Shown here piece after piece: positions 55,777 through 64,000 of a stretch of 64,000 nucleotides of DNA (positions are counted from its first letter, which is position 1; every line of letters starts with the position of its first letter). Made by a program: the position numbers and the translations under genes. This DNA comes from Allofrancisella inopinata. Its GTDB lineage: Bacteria; Pseudomonadota; Gammaproteobacteria; Francisellales; Francisellaceae. The stretch is from positions 1,550,001-1,614,000 of the forward strand of contig NZ_CP038241.1 of assembly GCF_012222965.1 (NCBI RefSeq). The letters run 5' to 3'. The notes under the pieces are model-generated. The model made no database searches. It saw only the letters and a program-made list of their open reading frames with translations, and had not been told where the DNA came from.

Positions 55777-56971
55777 CTGGAGTTACGGACTTTTAAATTT
55801 AAGCAGTCATTTTGAGTATTTTTTTCATTTTTATAATTTCCCTATGACTCGCTTGATTGGCGGCGATTAACATTTTCCTTTTCAACGCATAGTGATTTTT
55901 ATTTGAAGCAAGTTTTAGTTTTTCAAGTTCAATAAATGCACCTATAGATAAACCTATATGGTTAAGCTGAGTAGTAATTACAGATGTAGGTGATTTAGCA
56001 AGACTAGCGTTTTGTTTTATACTTCGATGATAAACTTCTATATTCCATCTTTTTTGATAGATATCTTCTATGTGGTTACTCTCTAGGTTTAGATCATTAG
56101 TAATTAAATAAATCTCACCTGTTGAATTGTCCCCGTTTTTGAAGACTTGGCGAGTAACCACAAGACTATATTTTATATCTTTTAAATAAATTTTCATAGC
56201 CTCATTTTCTAGCAATCCTAATTCATCTAACCTACAGTAGTTACCAGCAAGAGCATTAGCTTTACTCTTAGCAACTAAACGATTATTTGCTATACCTATT
56301 ACATACGAGAGTTTATGTTTGTTAAAGAATTTCAAATTAGTTTTAGAAGCAAAATATCTATCAGCTACTATATAATCAAAACTAGAGAAATTCTTAATAA
56401 TTTTCAATATCAGTTTTCTTGCCAGTTCATTAATTGTGTAGCGTGCTTTACGCTTTAAGCGCTCCATACCTGCTTTATCTTTTTCTACTACAAAGTTTTC
56501 CTTAGTTTGTACTTCAAAGCCTACAGGAATATTAGCATCTCCAACGTGGATTAAAGCACTAATAAGATTGATGCCTTTAACTGCTCTACCTACAGAATGA
56601 TCATAAAACCAGTTTACTACCTCATTGACCATACTATCAGATTTAGGACTTATTGTATTGTCTATAGATAATATCTTTGGCTTATCTTTGTAGGCGTTTA
56701 AAATACTTTTACCTTTTAACCAGACATATTTACTTTCATAACTACCAACTTTTAACATCCGAGAAAAACTATCATGCTTTACTAGTTCATCTAACATACT
56801 TGAACACATTGTCGCACTTGCTTGGGAGTTTTGACATAATAAATATTCAGTATATAGATTGGCTAATTCACGTTGTTTCATTTTTAGAACATAACATAGT
56901 TGATGTAATTATAAATTAACACATAGAAAACTTTTTCGCTTTAACTTTTTCCCAAAAGTCCGTAACTCCAG
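55777..56971 (-). mobile_element. IS4-type insertion sequence, second type, copy B
   Basis: 1195 bases with the CTGGAGTTACGGACTTTT terminal repeats, flanked by a TTCTAA target duplication (55771-55776 and 56972-56977). It inserted in ldhA against the gene's direction. It lacks the 14-base tandem unit of copy A. Confidence 0.9.
55799..56881 (-). CDS. IS4-type DDE transposase (second type, copy B)
   Basis: 360 residues, identical to the transposase at 50156-51238, with the YREK signature intact. Transcribed against ldhA. Identity of the copies indicates recent spread. Confidence 0.88.
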   Translation of the reverse strand: MKQRELANLYTEYLLCQNSQASATMCSSMLDELVKHDSFSRMLKVGSYESKYVWLKGKSILNAYKDKPKILSIDNTISPKSDSMVNEVVNWFYDHSVGRAVKGINLISALIHVGDANIPVGFEVQTKENFVVEKDKAGMERLKRKARYTINELARKLILKIIKNFSSFDYIVADRYFASKTNLKFFNKHKLSYVIGIANNRLVAKSKANALAGNYCRLDELGLLENEAMKIYLKDIKYSLVVTRQVFKNGDNSTGEIYLITNDLNLESNHIEDIYQKRWNIEVYHRSIKQNASLAKSPTSVITTQLNHIGLSIGAFIELEKLKLASNKNHYALKRKMLIAANQASHREIIKMKKILKMTA

Positions 56972-57762
56972 TTCTAAGGTGCGCCGGTTTTAACAACGTT
57001 GATATTGCCCATGCTAAAAGTCTAGGTATAAAAGTTGCCAGAGTACCAGCATATTCACCATTTTCAGTTGCTGAACATACTTTAGCTCTTTTATTATGCT
57101 TAAATCGTAAGATACATAAGGCTTATAATAGAGTCAAAGAAAGTAATTTTAATATAGAGGGGTTAGAAGGTTTTGATATTCATCAAAAAACTATAGGAAT
57201 AATAGGTTTCGGTAATATTGGTAAAGCTTTTGGTCAAATTATGTCTGGATTTGGTGGAGAAATTTTAGTGTATGATCCTTTTATAAACAAAAAGGATATA
57301 CCTGTATATGCTAAGTTAGTAGATTTGAATACTATATTTAAGGAAGCTGATGTTATAAGCTTACATTGCCCTCTAAATGAGGATACTAAATATATAATTG
57401 ACCAAAAAGCTCTTAGTTTAATAAAAACTTCGGCATTTATAATCAACACAAGTCGTGGAGCATTAATTGATACTCAAGTTACCATCAAAGCTCTTAAATC
57501 TAAATCCATAGCTGGTTTAGCTATAGATGTTTATGAGTATGAAAAAGATATTTTCTTTAGAGATATGTCTGGAGAAATCATTAATGATGAAATCTTTGAA
57601 AGGCTTCTCACATTTCCAAATGTTTTAGTAACTGCTCACCAAGCTTTTTTAACTAAAGAAGCACTTGAAGAGATTGCAAATACAACTTTAAATAATGCTG
57701 TCTTAATGGAGAAATCAAAAAGTAATTTAAACTTTTTATAAAACCATAATTCGTATATCAAC

Positions 57763-57835
57763 GCTAGATTGTATTTTCAATGTTTATTCTGATTCCAAAA
57801 TACACCTCATTAGGAGTCAAGTAATTTAAACATTC
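57763..57835 (-). repeat. dispersed repeat copy R2
   Basis: Read on the minus strand: TTTAAATTACTTGACTCCTA, then ATGAGGTGTATTTTGGAATC, ending AATACAATCTAGC. It matches 21453-21525 over about 70 bases at roughly 70-75% identity by eye, and R3 over its last 40. Part of the 255-base gap 57742-57996, which has no gene. Confidence 0.55.
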
Positions 57836-57996
57836 CTTAGATTATTATTCAAGTCTATTTGTAATTTAAAATTGTAAACTAGATGAAAGTTTCCAAATAA
57901 TAATCCAAATATTTAAACCGAAACTTAGAAAAAAATGCTTTTAAAACGTTTTAAAACTATATAATAAATAGCAGCACTAATATTTATCTAACCAGA

Positions 57997-59289
57997 ATGG
58001 TAAAGCAATTAACTCCAAGTCAACGAAAAAAAACTATCTTTATAACAAATCTTGGGGCAGTTTTAGAATGGTTTGAGTTTAGTCTTTATGGTTATCTTTC
58101 TATTTATTTAAGCATATTGTTTTTCCCAACAGAAGATCAAACAGTAGCTTTGCTTACAGTGTTTGGTATATTTGCAGCTAGTTATATTATGCGCCCGCTT
58201 GGAGGGTTCTTTTTTGGATCATTAGGCGATAGGTTTGGTAGGCGTTATGCAATTACATTAAGTATGATCCTTATGTGTGTGCCTATGTTCATTATGACGA
58301 TTATGCCTACTTATGAGTCTGGAGGAATATGGGCTATTTTTATATTACTTTTTGCCCGTATGTTCCAAGGATTTTCTGTAGGTGGTGAATATTCTGGTGT
58401 ATTAGTAGCTTTAGCAGAGAGCGCTTCAAGTAAGTATCGTGGATTTACGACAGCTTTGGCTGGTTTAGCTTCACAAATAGGCGTTATTATGAGTGCTTCA
58501 ACTGTTGGTATATTATCTACTTTTTTAACTAAAGAACAAATGCTAGCATATGGCTGGCGTGTAGCTTTTGGAGTCGGCTTAATATTAGCAATTGTTTCAA
58601 CTACTCTTCAGAAAAAGGCAAAAGAGTCTCCGTTTTTTAGAAGCATAAAAAATGAGTGTAGACTAAGCAAAACTCCGCTAAGGGATGCTTTAAGTGGCCC
58701 TAAGATGCCTCTTGTTTGGACATTTGTAATAACAGGCTATGTGGGTATTGCTTATTACATGATGGCTACTTTTTTACCTAATATTTTGATAACCAATAGA
58801 CAGTTCGATGTAAATAAAATTATGTTTATAACTGTAGTTGTCTCAACTCTGTATGCGGTAGTCTCGCCTATTTTTGGGTGGTTATCAGATATATGGGGAA
58901 GAAAACCATTTTTATACTTTCCTATAATTCTAATTGCTATTTTAAGTTTTCCTATGTTTATATTTTTTAATAATGGGGGGTTAGAAAGTATCTTAATATT
59001 AGAGCTAATATTAGCTTTACTTATTTCCGCCATGACAGCAGCTTTTCAAATAGCTGTTACAGAGCTTTTTCCAACAAACTATAGGTATAGTGGCATGTCT
59101 GCTGCTTATAATTTAGGAAATGCCTTATTTGCTGGAACTACTCCTATGATTTGTATTTGGTTAATTAATTTAACCAACTCTAGTTATGCTCCTGCCTTTT
59201 ACTTAGTAATTACATCTATAATCACTCTAGTAGTCATATACAAGATGCCTGAGACAAAGCATTCAAAAGAGTTTAGGTTTCATGAATAA
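57997..59289 (+). CDS. MFS transporter, metabolite:proton symporter (MHS/ProP-like) family
   Basis: 430 residues, twelve membrane helices. The start NLGAVLEWFEFSLYGYLS and the loop GSLGDRFGRRYAITLSM are typical of the MHS branch (ProP, ShiA, citrate carriers). FQGFSVGGEYSGVLVALAES near residue 125 is another family hallmark. The substrate is unknown; proline/betaine or a dicarboxylate are possible. The gene stands alone. Confidence 0.82.
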   Translation: MVKQLTPSQRKKTIFITNLGAVLEWFEFSLYGYLSIYLSILFFPTEDQTVALLTVFGIFAASYIMRPLGGFFFGSLGDRFGRRYAITLSMILMCVPMFIMTIMPTYESGGIWAIFILLFARMFQGFSVGGEYSGVLVALAESASSKYRGFTTALAGLASQIGVIMSASTVGILSTFLTKEQMLAYGWRVAFGVGLILAIVSTTLQKKAKESPFFRSIKNECRLSKTPLRDALSGPKMPLVWTFVITGYVGIAYYMMATFLPNILITNRQFDVNKIMFITVVVSTLYAVVSPIFGWLSDIWGRKPFLYFPIILIAILSFPMFIFFNNGGLESILILELILALLISAMTAAFQIAVTELFPTNYRYSGMSAAYNLGNALFAGTTPMICIWLINLTNSSYAPAFYLVITSIITLVVIYKMPETKHSKEFRFHE

Positions 59290-59462
59290 AAACTTTCTCT
59301 AAACTAAATAAAAGTACTTGCTAGAGAAATGTCTATAAATAAGCACGCAACTGCAGGCACCCTTCACAGTTGGCAATTTTAATTGTGAAAATTAACACTT
59401 TACACCAGTCAGAGATCTATAGTAGGGCTGTTGCAAGCTGAAATTAGATGGACGATAAATCA

Positions 59463-59492
59463 TGTACTTATATGAGTACTTATAGTATACTA
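59463..59492 (+). promoter_or_regulatory. probable yefM-yoeB operator/promoter
   Basis: Two TACTTATA repeats 12 bases apart (59465-59472, 59477-59484) are followed by the palindrome AGTATACT (59484-59491), which also contains a -10-like TATACT. Autoregulation of YefM-YoeB through palindromes near the -10 is known in E. coli. The site lies 30 bases before the antitoxin start. Confidence 0.45.
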
Positions 59493-59521
59493 GTCATTAA
59501 TTGAATAAATTGGAGATAATT

Positions 59522-59779
59522 ATGAGAACTTTAAACTATACCTCATTCAGAAATGAGCTGGCATCATCGATGGATAGCGTCATTGAGGATCATCAACCTA
59601 TCGTTGTTACTAGAGGCTCCGAAAAAAAAGCTGTTGTTGTGATGTCTTTAGATGATTTTAAATCGTATCAAGAAACGGCGCATTTGATGTCTAGCATAAA
59701 TAACTATAATAGACTTGATCAATCTATAAAAGAACTTGAGTCTGGTAATTCAATACAAAAAGAGCTTATTGAAGAATGA
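59522..59779 (+). CDS. yefM: antitoxin YefM (Phd/YefM family)
   Basis: 85 residues from the ATG at 59522 with a GGAG site; an upstream start at 59501 lacks one. MRTLNYTSFRNELASSMDSV and VVTRGSEKKAVVVMSLDDF are the YefM DNA-binding and dimer region; the acidic tail wraps the toxin. It overlaps the toxin start by 4 bases (ATGA), giving coupled translation. Confidence 0.92.
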   Translation: MRTLNYTSFRNELASSMDSVIEDHQPIVVTRGSEKKAVVVMSLDDFKSYQETAHLMSSINNYNRLDQSIKELESGNSIQKELIEE

Positions 59780-60030
59780 TATTATCTTGGTCAACTAACG
59801 CTTGGGAAGATTATCTTTATTGGCAAGCAAATGATAAGAAAAAGTTAAAGCGTATAAATCAGTTAATCAAAGATATTAAAAGAAATTATTTTGAAGGCTT
59901 GGGTGGTCCAGAACCACTTAAACACAATTGGACTGGATACTGGTCAAGAAGGATCGATAGAGAACATCGCTTAGTTTACAAAATTCAGGATAATAATATT
60001 CTCATTGCTCAATGCAGATATCACTACTAA
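59776..60030 (+). CDS. yoeB: toxin YoeB (ribosome-dependent mRNA interferase)
   Basis: 84 residues. All catalytic residues of E. coli YoeB are conserved at the same numbers: Glu46 (GGPEPLKHNWTGYWSRR), Arg65 and His83-Tyr84 at the C-terminus (CRYHY). It cleaves mRNA in the ribosomal A site. The system looks intact and functional. Confidence 0.93.
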   Translation: MILSWSTNAWEDYLYWQANDKKKLKRINQLIKDIKRNYFEGLGGPEPLKHNWTGYWSRRIDREHRLVYKIQDNNILIAQCRYHY

Positions 60031-60323
60031 ATCTGAAATTTACATCTCTAATAGTTCGTGTTCCTTCTTATGATTATTCTAGGATGTGTAACTTTTCAAA
60101 GTGGGAGAATATACTTGCTGGGGATTTATTTGTGACATGGTTTACTTTATCATTGATGCGATATAGGTGTGTATATAATCTCACACTTGCAACCCATTTT
60201 TAACACAGTTAGAAACATATAATTTTAGTTTGCAAACTCCCATATACCCAAAACTGCTTTTTTTTATACCTAAAGATATGTATAATCTTATCTCAGGTAT
60301 ATTTTAATTATTAGCAATAAGTT

Positions 60324-60746
60324 ATGGAAAATCTAGCTTACTTTGTATCACAGAATTTGTTATTTTGTATATCTTTTATTCTTATTTTAGCTATATATAT
60401 AGTTTTTGAGCTAACACAATCAAAGAAGTCTCAATATAAGCTTTCGGTAGTAGAAGCAGTTGCTACTGTAAATAAAAATAAAGGGATATATTTAGATGTT
60501 AGAGATCATGAGCAATACAGTAAAACTCATATTATAGGAGCTCAAAATATTAATATTAATGATTTGGCAGATAAGCATAAAAAGTTAATTAAAAGCAAAA
60601 CAAAACCAATAGTTATTTATGGTGACCAAGCAGAAAAAGCTATGCAATTATTACGTAAAGAAGGTTTTGAGCAAGTATATATTTTGAAAGATGGTCTAAA
60701 AGCATGGCTACAAGCCAGCTATCCAGTAAAATCATCTTCAAACTAA
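60324..60746 (+). CDS. YibN-like membrane-anchored rhodanese-domain protein
   Basis: 140 residues: an N-terminal membrane helix (about 10-30), then a rhodanese domain (GIYLDVRDHEQYSKTHIIGA to KDGLKAWLQASYPV). The usual active-site Cys after the VIY strand is replaced (PIVIYGDQAEKA), so it is probably not a sulfurtransferase. In enteric bacteria yibN lies just before grxC-secB; here secB follows by 27 bases without grxC. The 293-base gap before it holds nothing recognised. Confidence 0.75.
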   Translation: MENLAYFVSQNLLFCISFILILAIYIVFELTQSKKSQYKLSVVEAVATVNKNKGIYLDVRDHEQYSKTHIIGAQNININDLADKHKKLIKSKTKPIVIYGDQAEKAMQLLRKEGFEQVYILKDGLKAWLQASYPVKSSSN

Positions 60747-60773
60747 AAGACTAAACTAAAGAGGGATCATAAA

Positions 60774-61223
60774 ATGGATCAACAAACACAACCACAATTT
60801 CAAATCCAAAAAGTTTATATAAAGGATCTTTCTTTCTCTGTTCCAAATTCTGACAAAATATGGGCTACACAGTGGAAACCGCAATTACATACAGATTTAA
60901 AAATTACAGCAGAAAAACTACCAGAAGAAAATACTTATGAAAGTATACTAACTGTAGAAGTGAAAGTTGAGAATGATGGTGTCACAGCTTTTGAAATAGA
61001 AGTTAAGCAAGCAGGTGTTTTTACAATTTCTAATATGCAAGATCAACAAATAGAACATGCTAAGTATTCTTTTTGCCCTAACATACTTTATCACTACGCT
61101 CGTGAAGCTATTTCTGACTTAGTAGTTAGCGGCGGTTTCCCTCAGTTATGTCTATCAGCAGTAAATTTTGACGCAATGTATCAAGATTCTTTGAAATCTA
61201 GTGATAGCACTAAGCAACACTAA
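60774..61223 (+). CDS. secB: protein-export chaperone SecB
   Basis: 149 residues of the SecB fold: the N-terminal [19 protein letters not shown] and the conserved [20 protein letters not shown]. It keeps preproteins unfolded and hands them to SecA. It precedes recA by 12 bases, so they are possibly co-transcribed. Confidence 0.95.
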   Translation: MDQQTQPQFQIQKVYIKDLSFSVPNSDKIWATQWKPQLHTDLKITAEKLPEENTYESILTVEVKVENDGVTAFEIEVKQAGVFTISNMQDQQIEHAKYSFCPNILYHYAREAISDLVVSGGFPQLCLSAVNFDAMYQDSLKSSDSTKQH

Positions 61224-61235
61224 GGAAGTCTAAAA

Positions 61236-62288
61236 ATGAGTAAAGAAAAAGCGTTAGAATCAGCATTATCACAAATTGAAAAGCAGTTTGGCAAAGGCTC
61301 AATCATGAAGTTGGGTGACCAGCAGGCTGCACATGATATTGACATTATCCCATCAGGGATTATAGCTTTAGATGTTGCTTTAGGAATAGGAGGTTATCCT
61401 AAAGGACGAATAATAGAGATATATGGGCATGAGTCTTCAGGTAAAACTACTCTTACTCTTCTTGCGATAGCACAATGCCAAAAGCAAGGTGGCACAGCAG
61501 CCTTTATTGACGCTGAGCATGCACTTGATCCTAAATATGCTAAGCTTCTAGGGGTGGATATTGATAATCTAATAGTGTCTCAACCAGATACTGGTGAACA
61601 AGCTTTAGAAATTGCTGATATGCTTGTACGCTCTGGTGGCGTGGATATCGTTGTTGTTGACTCTGTAGCAGCACTTACTCCCAAAGCTGAGATAGAAGGT
61701 GATATGGGAGATTCTCATATGGGTCTACAAGCTAGATTAATGTCACAAGCTTTGAGAAAGCTTACAGCCAATATCAAACGCTCGAATACTTTGGTAATGT
61801 TTATTAACCAAATTCGTATGAAAATAGGAGTAATGTTTGGTAATCCTGAAACTACAACTGGCGGTAATGCTTTAAAATTCTATTCTTCTGTAAGATTAGA
61901 AGTAAGAAAAGGTGGGTCGCTAAAAGATGGTGCTGATGTTAGTGGTAATGAAATCAAAGTGAAAGTAGTTAAAAACAAAGTTGCTCCTCCATTTAAACAG
62001 GCAGAATTTGAGCTAGTGTATGGAGAGGGTATATCTTTAGAGGCAGAACTTGTTGACCTTGGTGCAAAACATAATATTATTGAAAAATCTGGTGCTTGGT
62101 ATAGTTATAAAGGTAAAAAAATAGGTCAAGGTAAAGAAAAAGCCAAAGACTATCTAAAAGAAAATACTGTCGAACGTGATGAGATAGAAAAGTCTATTTT
62201 AGAGCTTTTACTTCCTCAAAAGTACGCAAACCAAAACCCAAAATCTGAACCAAAAGTAAACTCAAAAACTCAAAATGAGCTTATCTAA
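61236..62288 (+). CDS. recA: recombinase RecA
   Basis: 350 residues. Walker [14 protein letters not shown] near residues 65-75 (Pro to His relative to E. coli GPESSGKTT), loop L1 around [16 protein letters not shown], Walker [10 protein letters not shown] and loop L2 near [14 protein letters not shown]. No SOS box was recognised upstream, and only 12 bases separate it from secB. It overlaps recX by 14 bases. Confidence 0.98.
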   Translation: MSKEKALESALSQIEKQFGKGSIMKLGDQQAAHDIDIIPSGIIALDVALGIGGYPKGRIIEIYGHESSGKTTLTLLAIAQCQKQGGTAAFIDAEHALDPKYAKLLGVDIDNLIVSQPDTGEQALEIADMLVRSGGVDIVVVDSVAALTPKAEIEGDMGDSHMGLQARLMSQALRKLTANIKRSNTLVMFINQIRMKIGVMFGNPETTTGGNALKFYSSVRLEVRKGGSLKDGADVSGNEIKVKVVKNKVAPPFKQAEFELVYGEGISLEAELVDLGAKHNIIEKSGAWYSYKGKKIGQGKEKAKDYLKENTVERDEIEKSILELLLPQKYANQNPKSEPKVNSKTQNELI

Positions 62289-62730
62289 AGAAAGAAATTA
62301 TCTTTTATATCTTCTTGCTAAGCAAGATTATTCACGTAAACAGCTTTTTGATAAATTAAATAAAAGAGCAAATATCTCCCAAGAGCAAATAGAGCAATTG
62401 CTAGATGAGTTTGAACAAAATAATTGGTTATCAGACAAACGCTTCGTAGAGGTTTTTGTTAGTAGTGAAATTAACAAATTAAGAGGAAAGAAGAGGATTA
62501 TAAATATAGCTGCATATCAAAAAGGTTTATCTCAAGAGTTAGTAGAAAACTTTTTGGCGGGTTTAGACGTTGACTGGTTTGACTTATGCAAGAAGCGTTT
62601 ATATAAAAAGTATACAGATATTGAAATGTTACAGCTAGATCCAAAACTAAAACAAAAAGCTATAAACTATTTAGTATATAATGGGTTTAGTTATGATGAA
62701 ATAAAGAGTACTATAATTACCGAAGATTAA
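62275..62730 (+). CDS. recX: regulatory protein RecX
   Basis: 151 residues of three-helix repeats ([20 protein letters not shown], then [40 protein letters not shown]). RecX modulates RecA filaments. Its ATG lies within the last codons of recA, indicating coupling. Confidence 0.9.
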   Translation: MSLSKERNYLLYLLAKQDYSRKQLFDKLNKRANISQEQIEQLLDEFEQNNWLSDKRFVEVFVSSEINKLRGKKRIINIAAYQKGLSQELVENFLAGLDVDWFDLCKKRLYKKYTDIEMLQLDPKLKQKAINYLVYNGFSYDEIKSTIITED

Positions 62731-62825
62731 AAAAAATTATGTTTTTTATTATAAATTACTTATAAGTTAGTTTTTTTTAGGGTAAGCTATAGTTGCTGAT
62801 GAAAATTTAATATAGGAGTTTGATA

Positions 62826-63281
62826 ATGGCAAAAGGAACTGTAAATAAAGTTATTTTACTAGGTAGATTGGGTATAACTCCAGAAGTTAGAACTACCCAA
62901 AATGGTACAACTGTTGCGACCTTAAGTTTAGCTACAAATGATGGCATGGGTGAAAATATAACTACAGAATGGCATAAAGTTGTTGTATTTGGTAAAGCAG
63001 CGGAGATTATTCAAAGGTATGCTAACAAAGGTTCGCAGCTATTTATAGAAGGTAGATTACGTACAAACAAATGGCAAGATAAAAATGGTAACACACAATA
63101 CTCAACTGAAGTAGTGGCAAGTAATTTTCAGTTTATTGGTGGTGGCAATACTCAAGGTGATGCAAGCTATAATAATGAGCAAGCAACTAGTAATTTCAAT
63201 CAACAAACCACTCAACAAGACAATATCCCTGATTTTGCAGAGATAAATTCGTCTAATTTTGATGATGATATTCCTTTTTAA
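62826..63281 (+). CDS. ssb: single-stranded DNA-binding protein
   Basis: 151 residues from the ATG at 62826, preferred over a TTG at 62820 because it gives the usual start (MAKGTVNKVILLGRLG) after an AGGAG site. OB-fold to about residue 110, a Gln/Asn-rich linker, and the acidic tip FDDDIPF that binds partner proteins. It follows recX by 95 bases with an A/T-rich inverted stretch between. Confidence 0.95.
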   Translation: MAKGTVNKVILLGRLGITPEVRTTQNGTTVATLSLATNDGMGENITTEWHKVVVFGKAAEIIQRYANKGSQLFIEGRLRTNKWQDKNGNTQYSTEVVASNFQFIGGGNTQGDASYNNEQATSNFNQQTTQQDNIPDFAEINSSNFDDDIPF

Positions 63282-63361
63282 GAACCACAAATGTAACCAA
63301 TTAAAGGCGTCGTAGAGGCACTACTACTTATAGACTGTGCTATGTGGGATTAAATAGAACC

Positions 63362-63880
63362 TTATAGGCGCTTCTCAACGTATGTGGCCATTGCTTTTTG
63401 ATCTATATCTGGTAAGTTGCCATTCATTAGATCCATATCAGGATTGGCATACATGCACAACATTGTTCCAAGAGACCCTTTTTTATTTGGCATGATTTTT
63501 AAACAGTCTTTATATTTAGTATGAAAACAATCGATAGCTAATAATAATGATCTATTATTTAACTGACCAAACTGTAGACCAGTCCTGGCTTTATTGTGAG
63601 AAGAGGTAAGATATTGCTGCGTTTTTCTAACGTGCATAGCAAAATTCTTACAAGCGTTACCAAATAAAAAAGCACGAACTCGGCCATCTACGCCATGGGG
63701 TTCTAAGATTCCATAAGTTTTTTTATCAGCTAGCCCTCCTAAAATAGTGTTAAAATATGATTCTATTGTTCCGCCAAGGACAGGAATATAACCTAATGGC
63801 TTAAGTGCCATTGAGATATTTCCAGCTGTTAACCCTAACTGTAAATTAAAATGATCAGTCTGTCCAACTCTATTAGTTAC
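63362..63880 (-). pseudogene. C-terminal fragment of an unknown protein cut by an IS
   Basis: The frame runs without stop from the IS border at 63880 (VTNRVGQTDHFNLQLGLTAG, then NISMALKPLGYIPVLGG) to the TAA at 63362, about 172 codons. A start at 63811 is possible, but in-frame coding upstream suggests the true N-terminus was removed by the IS. No family is recognised; the sequence is cysteine-containing and lacks clear membrane helices apart from a weak hydrophobic start. Confidence 0.5.
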
Positions 63881-64000
63881 TGGAGTTACGGACTTTTAAA
63901 TTTAAGCAGTCATTTTGAGTATTTTTTTCATTTTTATAATTTCCCTATGACTCGCTTGATTGGCGGCGATTAACATTTTCCTTTTCAACGCATAGTGATT
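63880..64000 (-). mobile_element. IS4-type insertion sequence, second type, copy C (partial)
   Basis: The left 121 bases are identical to copies A and B, beginning with the CTGGAGTTACGGACTTTT repeat. Continues beyond the window. It interrupts the gene fragment ending at 63362. Confidence 0.9.
63902..64000 (-). CDS. IS4-type DDE transposase (second type, copy C), C-terminal part
   Basis: The last 32 codons and stop (RKMLIAANQASHREIIKMKK and on) of the 360-residue transposase; the remainder lies beyond the window. Confidence 0.85.
   Translation of the reverse strand, partial: NHYALKRKMLIAANQASHREIIKMKKILKMTA

Larger units (their letters stand above)
55560..57741 (+). pseudogene. ldhA: D-lactate dehydrogenase gene disrupted by an IS
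   Basis: The 5' part 55560-55776 (MKIFFYSTKKYDKEYFSKLN to KNILL) and the 3' part 56978-57741 (RCAGFNNVDIAHAKSLGIKV onward) join exactly in frame to 326 residues once the IS and one TTCTAA duplicate are removed. The fermentative D-2-hydroxyacid dehydrogenase features are there: IIGFGNIGKAFGQ (NAD fold), ISLHCPLNEDTKYII, NTSRGALID, and a late His in VTAHQAF. No other damage, so loss is recent. It follows ettA by 18 bases. Confidence 0.9.

Noticed and set aside
59347-59380. CAACTG/CAGTTG inverted repeat and CAATTTTAATTG after the MHS carrier as a terminator
   Set aside because: No T-run follows; may be chance in AT-rich DNA.
59424-59450. GGGCTGTTGCAA as a solo IS end upstream of yefM
   Set aside because: Resembles ends of several IS families, but there is no partner end or transposase; too short to support.
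60012-60203. 63-codon plus-strand frame after yoeB
   Set aside because: Overlaps the toxin end, has no ribosome site, and its composition is unlike a real protein.

Overview
The window is strongly AT-rich bacterial DNA. It most resembles a Francisella-like gammaproteobacterium (family Francisellaceae). That placement is an inference from gene order: fusA is followed directly by rpsJ with no tuf between them, and rpsB-tsf-pyrH-frr-uppS-cdsA-dut-pgsA leads into rpsL. The DNA composition, the YajR-type carrier, cydABX and the protein sequences also fit. No rRNA, tRNA or CRISPR array was found.

Layout. (1) 1-15792, minus strand: ribosomal protein clusters (rpsH, partial at the edge, back to rpsL), then pgsA, dut, cdsA, uppS, frr, pyrH, tsf and rpsB. 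(2) 16042-21389, plus strand: folA, a YajR-like carrier and cytochrome bd oxidase cydA-cydB with an unlisted 29-residue cydX. (3) 21400-29980: an accessory block. Two identical IS4-type elements in opposite orientation enclose a DUF2442 gene, a serine recombinase, a SEC-C protein and a gene cut by the second IS. Beyond them lie a frameshifted coiled-coil gene, a dead gene and a 529-residue coiled-coil protein of unknown role. (4) 30029-38825: mostly core genes (priA, pnuC, yihY, a WrbA-like flavoprotein, a SlyB-like lipoprotein, an MFS carrier and a zinc/manganese ABC importer). (5) 38990-41467: an 825-residue protein joining an OTU-type cysteine protease to six C2H2 zinc fingers, strikingly eukaryote-like. 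(6) 41664-46439: a flavin monooxygenase, hpt, purA and the divergent purH. (7) 46436-53682: an island between the true 3' end of purH and a decayed second copy of that end. It carries two leucine-rich-repeat proteins and an IS110 element that is itself split by another IS. (8) 53862-63281: ettA, a D-lactate dehydrogenase gene broken by a second copy of that IS, an MHS-family carrier, YefM-YoeB, a rhodanese-like protein, secB, recA, recX and ssb. (9) A gene fragment cut by a third copy of the same IS at the right edge.

The core genes are housekeeping functions in translation, phospholipid, undecaprenyl and nucleotide synthesis, respiration, and DNA repair. The accessory genes (OTU plus zinc fingers, large LRR proteins, coiled-coil proteins) look like factors acting on a eukaryotic host, though no secretion signal or secretion system is visible here. 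Recent IS activity is clear: copies have identical translations, target duplications remain, and reading frames are restored when the insertions are removed. The most noteworthy signals are the OTU/zinc-finger fusion, the purH-anchored LRR island, and a probable bridge RNA upstream of the IS110 transposase.
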